Position numbers and translations under genes: made by a program
Source of the DNA: Lichenicola sp964245345
GTDB taxonomy: Bacteria > Pseudomonadota > Alphaproteobacteria > Acetobacterales > Acetobacteraceae
Direction: 5' to 3'
Length of the DNA: 8,036 nucleotides
Assembly (NCBI GenBank): GCA_964245345.1
Contig: CAXTMS010000156.1
Coordinates: 1-8,036, forward strand
Notes under the pieces: model-generated
The model's database searches: none
Told to the model about the DNA's origin: nothing
What the model saw: only the letters and a program-made list of their open reading frames with translations
Part shown: positions 1-6,423 of the stretch, piece after piece
How positions within the stretch are numbered: position 1 is the stretch's first letter
How the letters are laid out: every line of letters starts with the position of its first letter

Positions 1-191
1 ACGGCTGCACCGTGCACCTGGTCACGGAGGTGATGGACGAGGGCCCGATCCTGGGCCAGGCAACGGTGCCTGTGCTGCCCGGCGACACCCCCGACATCCT
101 GGCCGCCCGGGTGCTGGTGGAGGAGCACGTGCTGTATCCGGCGGTGCTGGCCCGGCATCTGGAGGTTTCGACGTCTGGCACCCGGACATGA
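1..191 (+). CDS. purN: Phosphoribosylglycinamide formyltransferase, C-terminal part
   Basis: PurN transfers a formyl group from 10-formyltetrahydrofolate to glycinamide ribonucleotide, the third step of de novo purine synthesis in the cytoplasm. Only the last 62 codons are present (reading frame starts at base 3, TGA at 189-191); the 5' part lies outside the window. The segment GCTVHLVTEVMDEGPIL aligns by eye with E. coli PurN GCSVHFVTDELDGGPVI. This places the catalytic Asp (Asp144 in E. coli) at the gac codon 36-38. The following VPVLPGDTPDILAARV and EEHVLYPAVL match the usual C-terminal strand and helix. The protein ends soon after that helix, without the longer tail of the E. coli enzyme. 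Downstream lies a 63-bp gap to a convergent gene. It holds only a 4-bp stem (CGGC-TGAA-GCCG, 235-246) and no T-tract, so no clear terminator is visible. Confidence 0.93.
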   Translation, partial: GCTVHLVTEVMDEGPILGQATVPVLPGDTPDILAARVLVEEHVLYPAVLARHLEVSTSGTRT

Positions 192-254
192 GGTGGCAGG
201 GAGGTTCGATGCATCGCCGACGTGATCCTTCTTCCGGCTGAAGCCGACGGGACA

Positions 255-1526
255 TCAGGGTGCGGCTGAGCGAGCGATCGGTTCGAGCGTTACGGTCCAG
301 CCCTCGGGCCAAAGCCTCAGCGGCTGTTCGGGATGAAGCCGACGGCTGGCCACCTGAGGTCGCCAGGATGGGCCGTCGCTGGTCAGCGACCAGGGATGCG
401 TGAACTGCTGGACGCCCACCGCGAGCTGCCACGCGATCGCGATCCAGCCGAGCAACGCGAGCGGGCGCCAGGTGGTGGCGGTCGTCGCCAGCAGCGCGAG
501 GCTGAACAAGGCTTCCGGCACGAACGCGTAGCGTTCGCCGAGATGAACGTCGATCAGGCTGGTCGCCTGCCCGATCGCGCCGAAATAGGACAGCACGGCG
601 ATCATCAACGCCGCCGCCAGAAGCCAGAAGGCGGGACGCGGCGCCGGACGCGCTGCCACCAACAGCGCCAGGGTGCCGCCGACCAGCACCGGCAGGATGG
701 TCGCGACATGCGGCGTGTGGCCGCTCGCGAGCCTGGCCTTGATCGCGGCCGCGATCACCTCGGCACGGGCATCGCCGAGGAACGGCAGCGCGAGGTGGCG
801 CACCGTCACGATGCAGAGCAGCACCGCAGGATCCAGCGAGAAGCCGCGACCGGGCGTGGCCCTCAGGAACAGGAGAACCTGGATCGCGGCCGCAAGGCAC
901 AGGACGACCACCTGCAGCAGCCTTGCCGTGCTTCGTTCCCCGATCAGCCGCAACAAAAACAGCGGGATGAGCGCGATCGCTCCGGGACCGCAAAGAGGCG
1001 CCAGCAGCAGGATCGCCAAGCGAAGCAGGCCGGGCAGGCCTGCCTCGGGTTCCAGCGCCAGAATGATGCCGCAACACAGGGTCAGCTCGAACTGGCAGTG
1101 CAGCGTTTGCAGCCAGATCTCTTCCGACGCAGGGACCAGGAGCAGCAGGAGCACGCCGGCGAGACGGGTCGGCGGCGCGCGCAGCCAGCGGTCGCGGGCG
1201 GTCAGGATCAGGAACGGCGGCAACAGCTGGATCAGCAGGGCCACCGCGATCGTCATGTAGGGGGCGAGCCGCAGCGGCATCAGCCAGCGTGCGGCCAGAG
1301 TGGCGCCGTTGGCCACCAGGTTGAGGTAACCGCCGACCGGTTCCAGCAGCGCCTGGCTAGGGGGCAGCACCCAGGCGTTGTGGAAGAAGAAGCGTCCCTC
1401 TTCTGCCCAGAAGCGGCCTTTCAGGACGATCTCCGGCATCCTGAGGCACACCAGCACGGCGAACGCCAGCAGCACGAGCAGCCAGGCGAAGGAGGGCGTC
1501 GCGTTGCCGTGCGACCGCTGTTTCAT
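255..1526 (-). CDS. Polytopic membrane protein, putative GT-C-like glycosyltransferase
   Basis: This 423-residue protein is strongly hydrophobic, with about ten predicted membrane spans (for example residues 12-30, 87-108, 168-195, 202-221, 274-292, 299-318, 339-350, 355-371). Directly after the first span is FWAEEG (39-44), an acidic pair in the first extracytoplasmic loop where GT-C glycosyltransferases keep their catalytic acid. A GERYAFVP motif (330-337) resembles the GRYxxxP element of such proteins. The last 50 residues are soluble and include SDGPSWRP and WPEGWTVTL. I cannot assign a named family with certainty. The function inferred is sugar transfer from a lipid carrier outside the membrane; an inert membrane protein or a polymerase remains possible. 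It is the last gene of a minus-strand operon, 34 nt after the VTT gene. The ATG is preceded by a weak GGAT about 9 nt away. It ends 63 bp from the convergent purN end. Confidence 0.8.
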   Translation of the reverse strand: MKQRSHGNATPSFAWLLVLLAFAVLVCLRMPEIVLKGRFWAEEGRFFFHNAWVLPPSQALLEPVGGYLNLVANGATLAARWLMPLRLAPYMTIAVALLIQLLPPFLILTARDRWLRAPPTRLAGVLLLLLVPASEEIWLQTLHCQFELTLCCGIILALEPEAGLPGLLRLAILLLAPLCGPGAIALIPLFLLRLIGERSTARLLQVVVLCLAAAIQVLLFLRATPGRGFSLDPAVLLCIVTVRHLALPFLGDARAEVIAAAIKARLASGHTPHVATILPVLVGGTLALLVAARPAPRPAFWLLAAALMIAVLSYFGAIGQATSLIDVHLGERYAFVPEALFSLALLATTATTWRPLALLGWIAIAWQLAVGVQQFTHPWSLTSDGPSWRPQVASRRLHPEQPLRLWPEGWTVTLEPIARSAAP

Positions 1527-1560
1527 CAGGCCAGGATCCGGGTTTGGCCGCAGACCGTCA

Positions 1561-2280
1561 TCACGATGCTTCCGGCAGCCGGACGACGCGCCGTACGATG
1601 CTGCCGAGCTTCAGGATCAGAAGCAGCGTGGCAACAACGGCGAGCACCAGCAGCGCCCAACGCAGTGGCTGCGCCTCGTGCGAAGCGAGCGCGCCGAGGC
1701 CACGGCCCGACAACGCCCCAAGCACGACATAGCCGAACAGCGCCGGCAGGGACGCGAGGGTGCCGACGGCGTAGCTGCGCAGGTCCAGCGCGGTAAGCCC
1801 CAGGGCGTAGCTGGTCATCGCGAACGGCATCACCGGGGAGGTTCGCAACAAGCAGACCAGCCGCCAGCCGTCCCGTGCCACCGCTTGGTCGAGCCGGGTG
1901 AAGCGCCGGTGGTTCGAAAGCACCCGGACGATGAGCGGCCTGAACAGCGAACGCGCGAGCAGGAAGGCGAGGGCCGCCCCGACCAGGGTGCCGAAGGCCG
2001 ACACCAGAAAACCGCCGACGATCCCGTAGACCAGGCCGGCAGCGAGTCCGCCGACCGAAGCAGGCAGGATGCCGCAAAGCGCGATCACCACCTGGATCAG
2101 CGCTGCGACGAGCCATCCGGCCGGGCCGAGGTCCTGCTCGATCCGCATGGCCTTTCCAAGCAGGCTCGACACCAGGTGCGGCCAGACGCGGACGACGACG
2201 ACGCCGGCGCAGACCGCGAGGAACAGGACGATCGCGAGCAGGGCGCGAAGCAGAACGGACGCGGAAAAGCCACGCGACAC
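1561..2280 (-). CDS. TVP38/TMEM64 family membrane protein (VTT domain, DedA superfamily)
   Basis: This 239-residue integral membrane protein carries the VTT/SNARE-associated domain. The glycine-rich signature ILPASVGGLAAGLVYG begins at residue 71 and continues through FGTLVGAALAFLLAR (96-110). LLRTSPVMPF (144-153) followed by YALGLT (158-163) is the conserved R-x-S-P-x-x-P-F...LGLT block of the family. Flanking spans lie near residues 10-31 and 205-223. Relatives in the DedA superfamily move lipids: bacterial DedA-type proteins have been linked to undecaprenyl-phosphate translocation, and eukaryotic TMEM41B/VMP1 are scramblases. A lipid-translocating role here is therefore reasonable but unproven. 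The start is GTG at 2280, only 4 nt after the GT2 stop and with no Shine-Dalgarno sequence, so translation is probably coupled to the upstream gene. An internal ATG at codon 46 would remove the first span and is less likely. Confidence 0.9.
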   Translation of the reverse strand: MSRGFSASVLLRALLAIVLFLAVCAGVVVVRVWPHLVSSLLGKAMRIEQDLGPAGWLVAALIQVVIALCGILPASVGGLAAGLVYGIVGGFLVSAFGTLVGAALAFLLARSLFRPLIVRVLSNHRRFTRLDQAVARDGWRLVCLLRTSPVMPFAMTSYALGLTALDLRSYAVGTLASLPALFGYVVLGALSGRGLGALASHEAQPLRWALLVLAVVATLLLILKLGSIVRRVVRLPEAS

Positions 2281-2284
2281 GGAG

Positions 2285-3034
2285 TCACCGGTCGACCGGG
2301 CGGAAAAGCAGGTCCTGCCTCAGCCCGGCCTTGTGCAGGCGGTAGCGGACCGAGGTTTGCAGCACGCCGAAGCCATACACGATGCTGCGGTGCAGGTTGA
2401 TCGACGACGCTTCCGGAAAGTACTTCGTCGGGCAGGAGATCTCGCCGATCCTGAAGCCGAGATGGATGGCCTGCGCCAGCATCTGGTTGTCGAACACGAA
2501 GTCGTCCGAGCAGCGCTCCAGCGGAAGCTTCTCCAGGACGGTCCGGGTCCATGCCCGGTAGCCGCTGTGGTATTCCGACAGCTTGGCGCTCATCAGCGCG
2601 TTCTGGACCAGGGTGAGGCCGCGGTTGGCCACGTACTTGTAGCGCGGCATGCCGCCGCTGATGGCGCCGCGGCCGAGGATGCGCGACGCCAGCACCGCAT
2701 CGTACTGGCCGGACGCCAGCATGGCCGCCATCGCCGGGATCAGCGTCGGCGTGTACTGGTAGTCCGGATGCAGCATCACGACGATGTCGGCGCCACGCTC
2801 CAGCGCGGCGGCGTAGCAGGTCTTCTGGTTGCCGCCATAGCCGCGGTTGCGGTCGTGCCGGATCGTGTGCAGGCCCAGCGACCTGGCTATGCTCACCGTC
2901 TCGTCGCGGCTCGCGTCGTCGGTCAGGATCACGTCGTCGACGATGTCGCGCGGGATCTCCGCGTTTGTTTGTTGCAGCGTTCTCGCGGCGTTGAAGGCCG
3001 GCAGCACGACGGCGACCCGACGGTTTGCAATCAT
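2285..3034 (-). CDS. Family 2 glycosyltransferase, soluble DPM1-like
   Basis: This 249-residue protein has the GT-A fold of family 2. The N-terminal strand VAVVLPAFNAARTL (7-20) binds the nucleotide. VILTDDASRDET (35-46) supplies the paired Asp. NRGYGGNQK (63-71) is the usual N-x-G-x-G-x-N loop. MLHPDYQY (87-94) stands at the DxD metal-binding position, and EYHSGYRAW (154-162) plus DDFVFDNQML (177-186) form the acceptor and catalytic region. There are no membrane spans, unlike GtrB/ArnC-type enzymes, so it resembles soluble dolichol-phosphate mannose synthase-like enzymes. The likely product is a polyprenyl-phosphate sugar made at the cytoplasmic face. I chose the ATG at 3034 because homology begins there. 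A GTG at 3118 would add 28 residues of unconserved, low-complexity type. It is the first gene of the minus operon and is separated by 166 bp from the divergent DUF2142 gene. Confidence 0.9.
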   Translation of the reverse strand: MIANRRVAVVLPAFNAARTLQQTNAEIPRDIVDDVILTDDASRDETVSIARSLGLHTIRHDRNRGYGGNQKTCYAAALERGADIVVMLHPDYQYTPTLIPAMAAMLASGQYDAVLASRILGRGAISGGMPRYKYVANRGLTLVQNALMSAKLSEYHSGYRAWTRTVLEKLPLERCSDDFVFDNQMLAQAIHLGFRIGEISCPTKYFPEASSINLHRSIVYGFGVLQTSVRYRLHKAGLRQDLLFRPVDR

Positions 3035-3181
3035 GAACCCGATCCCGCTAGCGTGGCGGATGTCGATAACAGCGGGTGGCGCCCTCGTGAAGCGGCGGCA
3101 GCCGGGAGCAGGCGGCACTGGACCGGGCGGCTAGGCAGCGCGTCGACATAGGGCGGGCCTCGATGGCTGTCGCCTCCTCGA

Positions 3182-3194
3182 CCGGGATCCCCGG
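3182..3194 (+). promoter_or_regulatory. Small hairpin just upstream of the DUF2142 start codon
   Basis: CCGGG-ATC-CCCGG forms a perfect 5-bp GC stem with a 3-nt loop. It ends 6 nt before the ATG at 3201 and covers the only purine-rich stretch (GGGA) that could serve as a ribosome binding site. It could limit translation of the DUF2142 gene, but such short stems are common in GC-rich DNA. Confidence 0.25.
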
Positions 3195-3200
3195 CCGATC

Positions 3201-4538
3201 ATGACACCGTCGCGACCCGCCCGGCGGCTGGCGCAGGCGTTCGCCGCCTATGCCATTGTGGCGATCCCCGTCCTCGCGGTGCTGATGCCACCGTTCCAGG
3301 CCGCCGACGAACTCGCCCATCTGGAGCGTGCGAACCAGATCGCCCACGGTGGGCTTCTGGCCACGCACTACGCCGGCAAGCAAACCTCCGGCGGCGTCGT
3401 CGACAGCGGGCTCGAGCAGGCCGAACACCCGTTCGACCCGATCCGCTTCCATCCCGAACGGAAGCGGACGCGGGCGATGACCGATGCCGCTTCCGCCACC
3501 GGCTGGGGAACGCTGGAAACGCGACCGTTCCCCAACACCGCGCTTTACCCGCCGCTGCTCTACCTTCCGGCGGCATCCGGTCAGTTCATCGCCCGTCACG
3601 CCGGCCTGTCCGTGCTGCACGGGCTCTTGCTGTCCCGCCTGCTCGACGGGCTCGTCAGCGCGGCGCTCGGCGCCCTCGCCATCGCCTTGTCCGACGCGGC
3701 GGCACCGTTCCTGTTCGCGCTGCTCACGCTGCCGATGAGCCTGTCCCTCGACGCCGCCGTCACGCAGGACGGGCCGCTGATCGCCGTCGCGGCGCTCGCC
3801 TCGGTGCTGCTGCGGCGCGTGGCGGAACGACCTCACGGTCCGCTCCTGGCCGGCGCGGCGTTGCTGCTGGCCCTGACGGCGACCGCACGCCCGGCCTACC
3901 TGCCCTTGTGCCTGCTGCCCTTGCTGCTGCCGGCGCTTCCGCGGGCGGCGCGTTTCGCCGCCGCCGGCGCAGCGGTGCTTGCGGTGGTTGCCTGGACGGC
4001 GTTGGTCGAGCGCGTCACCCTGCTGCAGTCAGCCGCGACGCAGGTGTCGTCGCAGATGCAGGCCTTGTCGCTGCATCCGCTCGTGGCCGCCACCCTGCTG
4101 CGCACCACCCTGCACACGCAGCTGGTGGAAGGCTGCCCGTACTGCCGCGAGTTCGTCGGCGTGCTGGGATGGCTCGATACGCCGCTGCCGAACTCCTATG
4201 TCGCCCTCGCCGCAGCGGTGCTGCTCGGGGCGCTGGCGATGTCGCGACCGGCGGCCGCACCGCTGATCGGCCGCCGCTCGCGACTGGTGGCCGCGTCGCT
4301 GGTGCTCGGCGCCGTCGTGGCGGTGTTCGTGCTGCAGTACCTGAGCTGGAGTCCGGTCGGCGGCCCAATGGTTGACGGGGTGCAGGGGCGCTATTTCCTG
4401 CCGGTCGCACCGTTCCTGCTGTTGCTGCTGCCGGGCAGCCGGGCACGCCGACCAGGCTGGGCTGTGGTCGCGCTGTGCTGCTTTCCGGCGCTGTCGATCG
4501 CGGTCACGCTGCGGGCGATCGTGTTCCGCTACTACTAG
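3201..4538 (+). CDS. DUF2142 family polytopic membrane protein
   Basis: This 445-residue protein matches DUF2142 along its length. After span 1 (13-31), PFQAADELAHLERA (31-44) carries the typical P-x-x-x-x-DE-x-x-H motif in the first outer loop. YPPLLYLPAA (116-125), SLDAAVTQDGP (182-192), FVGVLGWLDTPLP (318-330) and GVQGRYFLPVAP (393-404) follow in the usual order. About ten membrane spans are visible. From memory, the family is grouped with the GT-C superfamily and is common in surface-polysaccharide loci. The acidic pair at 36-37 sits where a GT-C catalytic base would be. Enzymatic activity is inference. An unusual CPYC (312-315) lies in the loop before the GWLDT motif. The gene diverges from the GT2 operon, and its end overlaps the convergent MFS gene by 35 nt. 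Its ribosome binding site is weak and may be buried in the hairpin at 3182-3194. Confidence 0.9.
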   Translation: MTPSRPARRLAQAFAAYAIVAIPVLAVLMPPFQAADELAHLERANQIAHGGLLATHYAGKQTSGGVVDSGLEQAEHPFDPIRFHPERKRTRAMTDAASATGWGTLETRPFPNTALYPPLLYLPAASGQFIARHAGLSVLHGLLLSRLLDGLVSAALGALAIALSDAAAPFLFALLTLPMSLSLDAAVTQDGPLIAVAALASVLLRRVAERPHGPLLAGAALLLALTATARPAYLPLCLLPLLLPALPRAARFAAAGAAVLAVVAWTALVERVTLLQSAATQVSSQMQALSLHPLVAATLLRTTLHTQLVEGCPYCREFVGVLGWLDTPLPNSYVALAAAVLLGALAMSRPAAAPLIGRRSRLVAASLVLGAVVAVFVLQYLSWSPVGGPMVDGVQGRYFLPVAPFLLLLLPGSRARRPGWAVVALCCFPALSIAVTLRAIVFRYY

Positions 4539-5827
4539 CCGGACGGCGTCGCATCAGGATCCACGCCGCGCCGACGCACAGGAGGTTGACCAGCGCCAGG
4601 TACCAGGCCGGCGAGACCGGGTCGCCGGTGGAGCGGATCAGCGCCGTGAACACGATCTGCGCGGTGCCGCCGAAGCAGGAGATGGCCAGCGCGTAGAGCA
4701 GCCCGAACCCGGTGGAGCGCACTGCCGGCGGGAACAGCTCCAACAGCAGCACCAGGCTGGTGGCGAAGCTGCCGACCTGGAGCACCGCGATGGCCGCCAC
4801 CACGAGCGCGAATACGGGAGCCGACGGGTGGTCGTGCAGCAGCAGCAGCATCGGCACGATCAGCAGCGCCAGCAGGAGCCTCGGCAGCAGGATCACGGCA
4901 TACCGCCCGGTGCGGTCGGACAGGACGCCGCCGGCGAGCGCCGCCAGCGCCCCGAACAGCCCGGCCAGCACGGTGCCGAGCAGGGCGAGCGAGGTCGGCA
5001 TGTGCAGCGCCACCAGGGCATAGGTGGTGACGTAGTTCAGGAAGTACTGGCTGACGGTGCCGGCGATCAGGAGCATCAGCGCGCAGCACAGCGACAACGC
5101 GCCGCTGCTCCCGAGCAGGGCCAGGCGGCCGGAAGCCGGCCCGGCCGGCAACGGCGTCTCGCCGCCCAGCCCGGCNNNNNNNNNNNNNNNNNNNNNNNNN
5201 NNNNNNNNNNNNNNNNNNNNNNNNNNNNNNNNNNNNNNNNNNNNNNNNNNNNNNNNNNNNNNNNNNNNNNNNNNNGCCGACCGGCACCAGCAGGGCGCCG
5301 AGCGCGAACGGGATCCGCCATCCCCAGCCGGTCATCGCCCCGCTGCCCAGCAGCACGCTGCTGAGCAGGCCGATCAGGCCGCCTGCGAACTGGGCCAGGC
5401 TCTGGCTGGCGGACTGCCATGAGGCGTACAGCCCGCTTCGGCCCGGCGGCGCGTTCTCCAGCAGAAAGGTGGTGGCGGGACCGACCTCGGCGCCCCAGGC
5501 CAGGCCCTGGATCAGGCGGGCCAGCACCAGCAGCGCCGGCGCGGCGATGCCGATGCTGCCGTAGCCCGGCAGCACCGCGATCATGAGGCTTCCCAGACCC
5601 ATCAGGGACATCGAGACCAGCATCCCGGCGCGCCGGCCCCGCCGGTCGGCGAGGAGGCCGACCGCCAGCGCGCCGAGCGGGCGGGTGACGAAGCCGATGC
5701 CGAAGGTCGCGACCGACAGCAGCAGCGACACGAACGGGTCGCGGGCGGGAAAGAACACCCGCCCGATCATCACCGCGAAGGTGCCGTAGGCGATGAAGTC
5801 GAACACCTCGAGCAGGTTGCCCGCCAC
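4504..5827 (-). CDS. MFS transporter, metabolite:H+ symporter type (CitA-like), interrupted by assembly gap
   Basis: The N-terminal half (5827-5276, 184 codons) has GNLLEVFDF (3-11), motif A GLLADRRGRR (57-66), RLIQGLAWGAEVG (104-116), SWQSASQ (136-142) and WGWRIPF (168-174). These match by memory the citrate/tricarballylate proton symporter CitA. The C-terminal half (5175-4504, 223 codons plus TGA) has a second motif A (GVLSDRTGR) and TALIRSTGD, again CitA-like. It is an inner-membrane, 12-span proton symporter, probably for an organic acid; the substrate is not certain. The halves are in different frames across the 100 Ns, so the N-run length is arbitrary. Comparison with CitA suggests only some 10-15 residues are missing. 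The GTG at 5827 lacks a ribosome binding site and would start inside the first span. A CTG at 5875-5873 overlapping the ndk stop would restore 16 upstream residues. Confidence 0.85.
5176..5275. other. Assembly gap (100 N) within the MFS gene
   Basis: Exactly 100 undetermined bases separate two contigs. The round number is the conventional placeholder for a gap of unknown size. It falls after membrane span 6 of the transporter, in the central cytoplasmic loop. Confidence 0.97.
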
Positions 5828-5871
5828 CGCGGCCGCGACAACGGACCAGCCCGCGCGGGGCGCAGACGCGC

Positions 5872-6294
5872 TCAGGGCAGGATTTCGGTGCCGGCGAAGA
5901 AGAAGGCGATCTCGGTGGCGGCGTTCTCGGCGCTGTCCGAGCCGTGCACCGAGTTCGCCTCGATGCTTTCCGCGAACTGCGCCCGAACCGTGTGCGGCTC
6001 GGCCTTCTTCGGGTCGGTGGCGCCCATCACCTCGCGGTGCTTCGCCACCGCGTTCTCGCCTTCCAGCACCTGAACCACCACCGGCGCGGCTGTCATGGAC
6101 GAGACCAGGCTGTTGTAGAACGGACGCTCCTTGTGCACGGCGTAGAACGCGCCCGCCTCGGCGTCGGACAGGCGCATGCGCTTCTGCGCCACGATGCGCA
6201 GGCCCGCCTCCTCGAACAGGGCGTTGATCTTGCCTGTGAGGTTGCGTCGGGTCGCATCCGGCTTGAGGATCGACAGGGTGCGCTCGGTCGCCAT
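5872..6294 (-). CDS. ndk: Nucleoside diphosphate kinase
   Basis: This enzyme moves the terminal phosphate from ATP to other (d)NDPs through a phospho-histidine, balancing cytoplasmic nucleotide pools. The 140-residue length is typical of bacterial Ndk. The phosphate-binding Lys11 is in LSILKPDATRRN (7-18). Tyr51, Phe59, Arg87, Thr93 and Arg104 occupy the usual binding positions. The active site NSVHGSDS (114-121) contains Asn114, catalytic His117 and the following Gly-Ser-Asp. The ATG at 6294 has a clear AGGAGA ribosome binding site 7 nt upstream. The gene diverges from the ABC-F gene over a 129-bp spacer. On the same strand the MFS frame begins at or just after its TGA, so the two may be cotranscribed. 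All key residues are intact and the call is secure. Confidence 0.98.
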   Translation of the reverse strand: MATERTLSILKPDATRRNLTGKINALFEEAGLRIVAQKRMRLSDAEAGAFYAVHKERPFYNSLVSSMTAAPVVVQVLEGENAVAKHREVMGATDPKKAEPHTVRAQFAESIEANSVHGSDSAENAATEIAFFFAGTEILP

Positions 6295-6301
6295 GGTGGT
6301 G

Positions 6302-6307
6302 TCTCCT
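6302..6307 (-). promoter_or_regulatory. Ribosome binding site of ndk
   Basis: The minus strand reads AGGAGA, 7 nt before the ATG of ndk. It is the strongest Shine-Dalgarno sequence in the window and confirms the start at 6294. Confidence 0.85.
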
Positions 6308-6365
6308 GGTGTGCGTGCGGGATGGATCGCGCGCCGCTTAGAACAAAAACCCGGCGCCCGCCACT

Positions 6366-6394
6366 GTGACCGCCGGCGGGCCGGCTGCTAGAAC
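6366..6394 (+). promoter_or_regulatory. Candidate sigma-70-type promoter of the ABC-F gene
   Basis: GTGACC (6366-6371) and TAGAAC (6389-6394) each match 4 of 6 consensus bases of TTGACA and TATAAT, with a 17-bp spacer. Transcription would start near 6401, giving a leader of about 23 nt before the TTG start. The spacer contains GCCGGC-GG-GCCGGC (6372-6385), an inverted repeat that could be an operator but is weak evidence in GC-rich DNA. Confidence 0.3.
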
Positions 6395-6409
6395 CGCGTG
6401 GTCACCTCC

Positions 6410-6413
6410 GGAG
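6410..6413 (+). promoter_or_regulatory. Ribosome binding site deciding the TTG start of the ABC-F gene
   Basis: GGAG lies 10 nt before the TTG at 6424. An in-frame TGA at 6367-6369 and the absence of ATG or GTG between it and the TTG leave this as the best supported start. Confidence 0.6.
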
Positions 6414-6423
6414 CGTCGTCGGG

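Noticed and set aside
239..345. 12-nt direct repeat TGAAGCCGACGG at 239-250 and 334-345
   Set aside because: One copy is intergenic and one inside coding sequence, with no flanking symmetry or further copies. It is likely chance or common codon use.
22..1077. Minus-strand open frame of 351 codons
   Set aside because: Arg/Ala/Pro-rich shadow overlapping purN on the other strand and the membrane gene in another frame; no motif.
333..1796. Long plus-strand open frame of 487 codons
   Set aside because: It is antisense to the polytopic membrane gene and part of the VTT gene. Its product is a Gln/Arg/Glu-rich low-complexity string with no recognisable motif, as expected opposite Leu/Ala-rich GC-rich coding DNA.
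1526..2116. Minus-strand open frame of 196 codons
   Set aside because: It is in a different frame from the VTT gene, which has the clear conserved signature. The alternative frame is Arg/Pro-rich with no motif.
2289..2298. Perfect 10-bp palindrome CGGTCGACCG near the GT2 stop
   Set aside because: It lies in the last codons of the GT2 and such palindromes are expected by chance in GC-rich DNA. There is no T-tract to make it a terminator.
3035..3118. N-terminal extension of the GT2 from a GTG at 3118
   Set aside because: The 28 extra residues are Pro/Arg/Ala-rich, do not belong to the GT2 fold and have no convincing ribosome binding site. The ATG at 3034 begins directly at the first conserved strand.
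3048..3836. Minus-strand open frame of 262 codons beside the GT2 operon
   Set aside because: Antisense to the N-terminal half of the DUF2142 gene, charged low-complexity product; the DUF2142 motifs are in the opposite strand.
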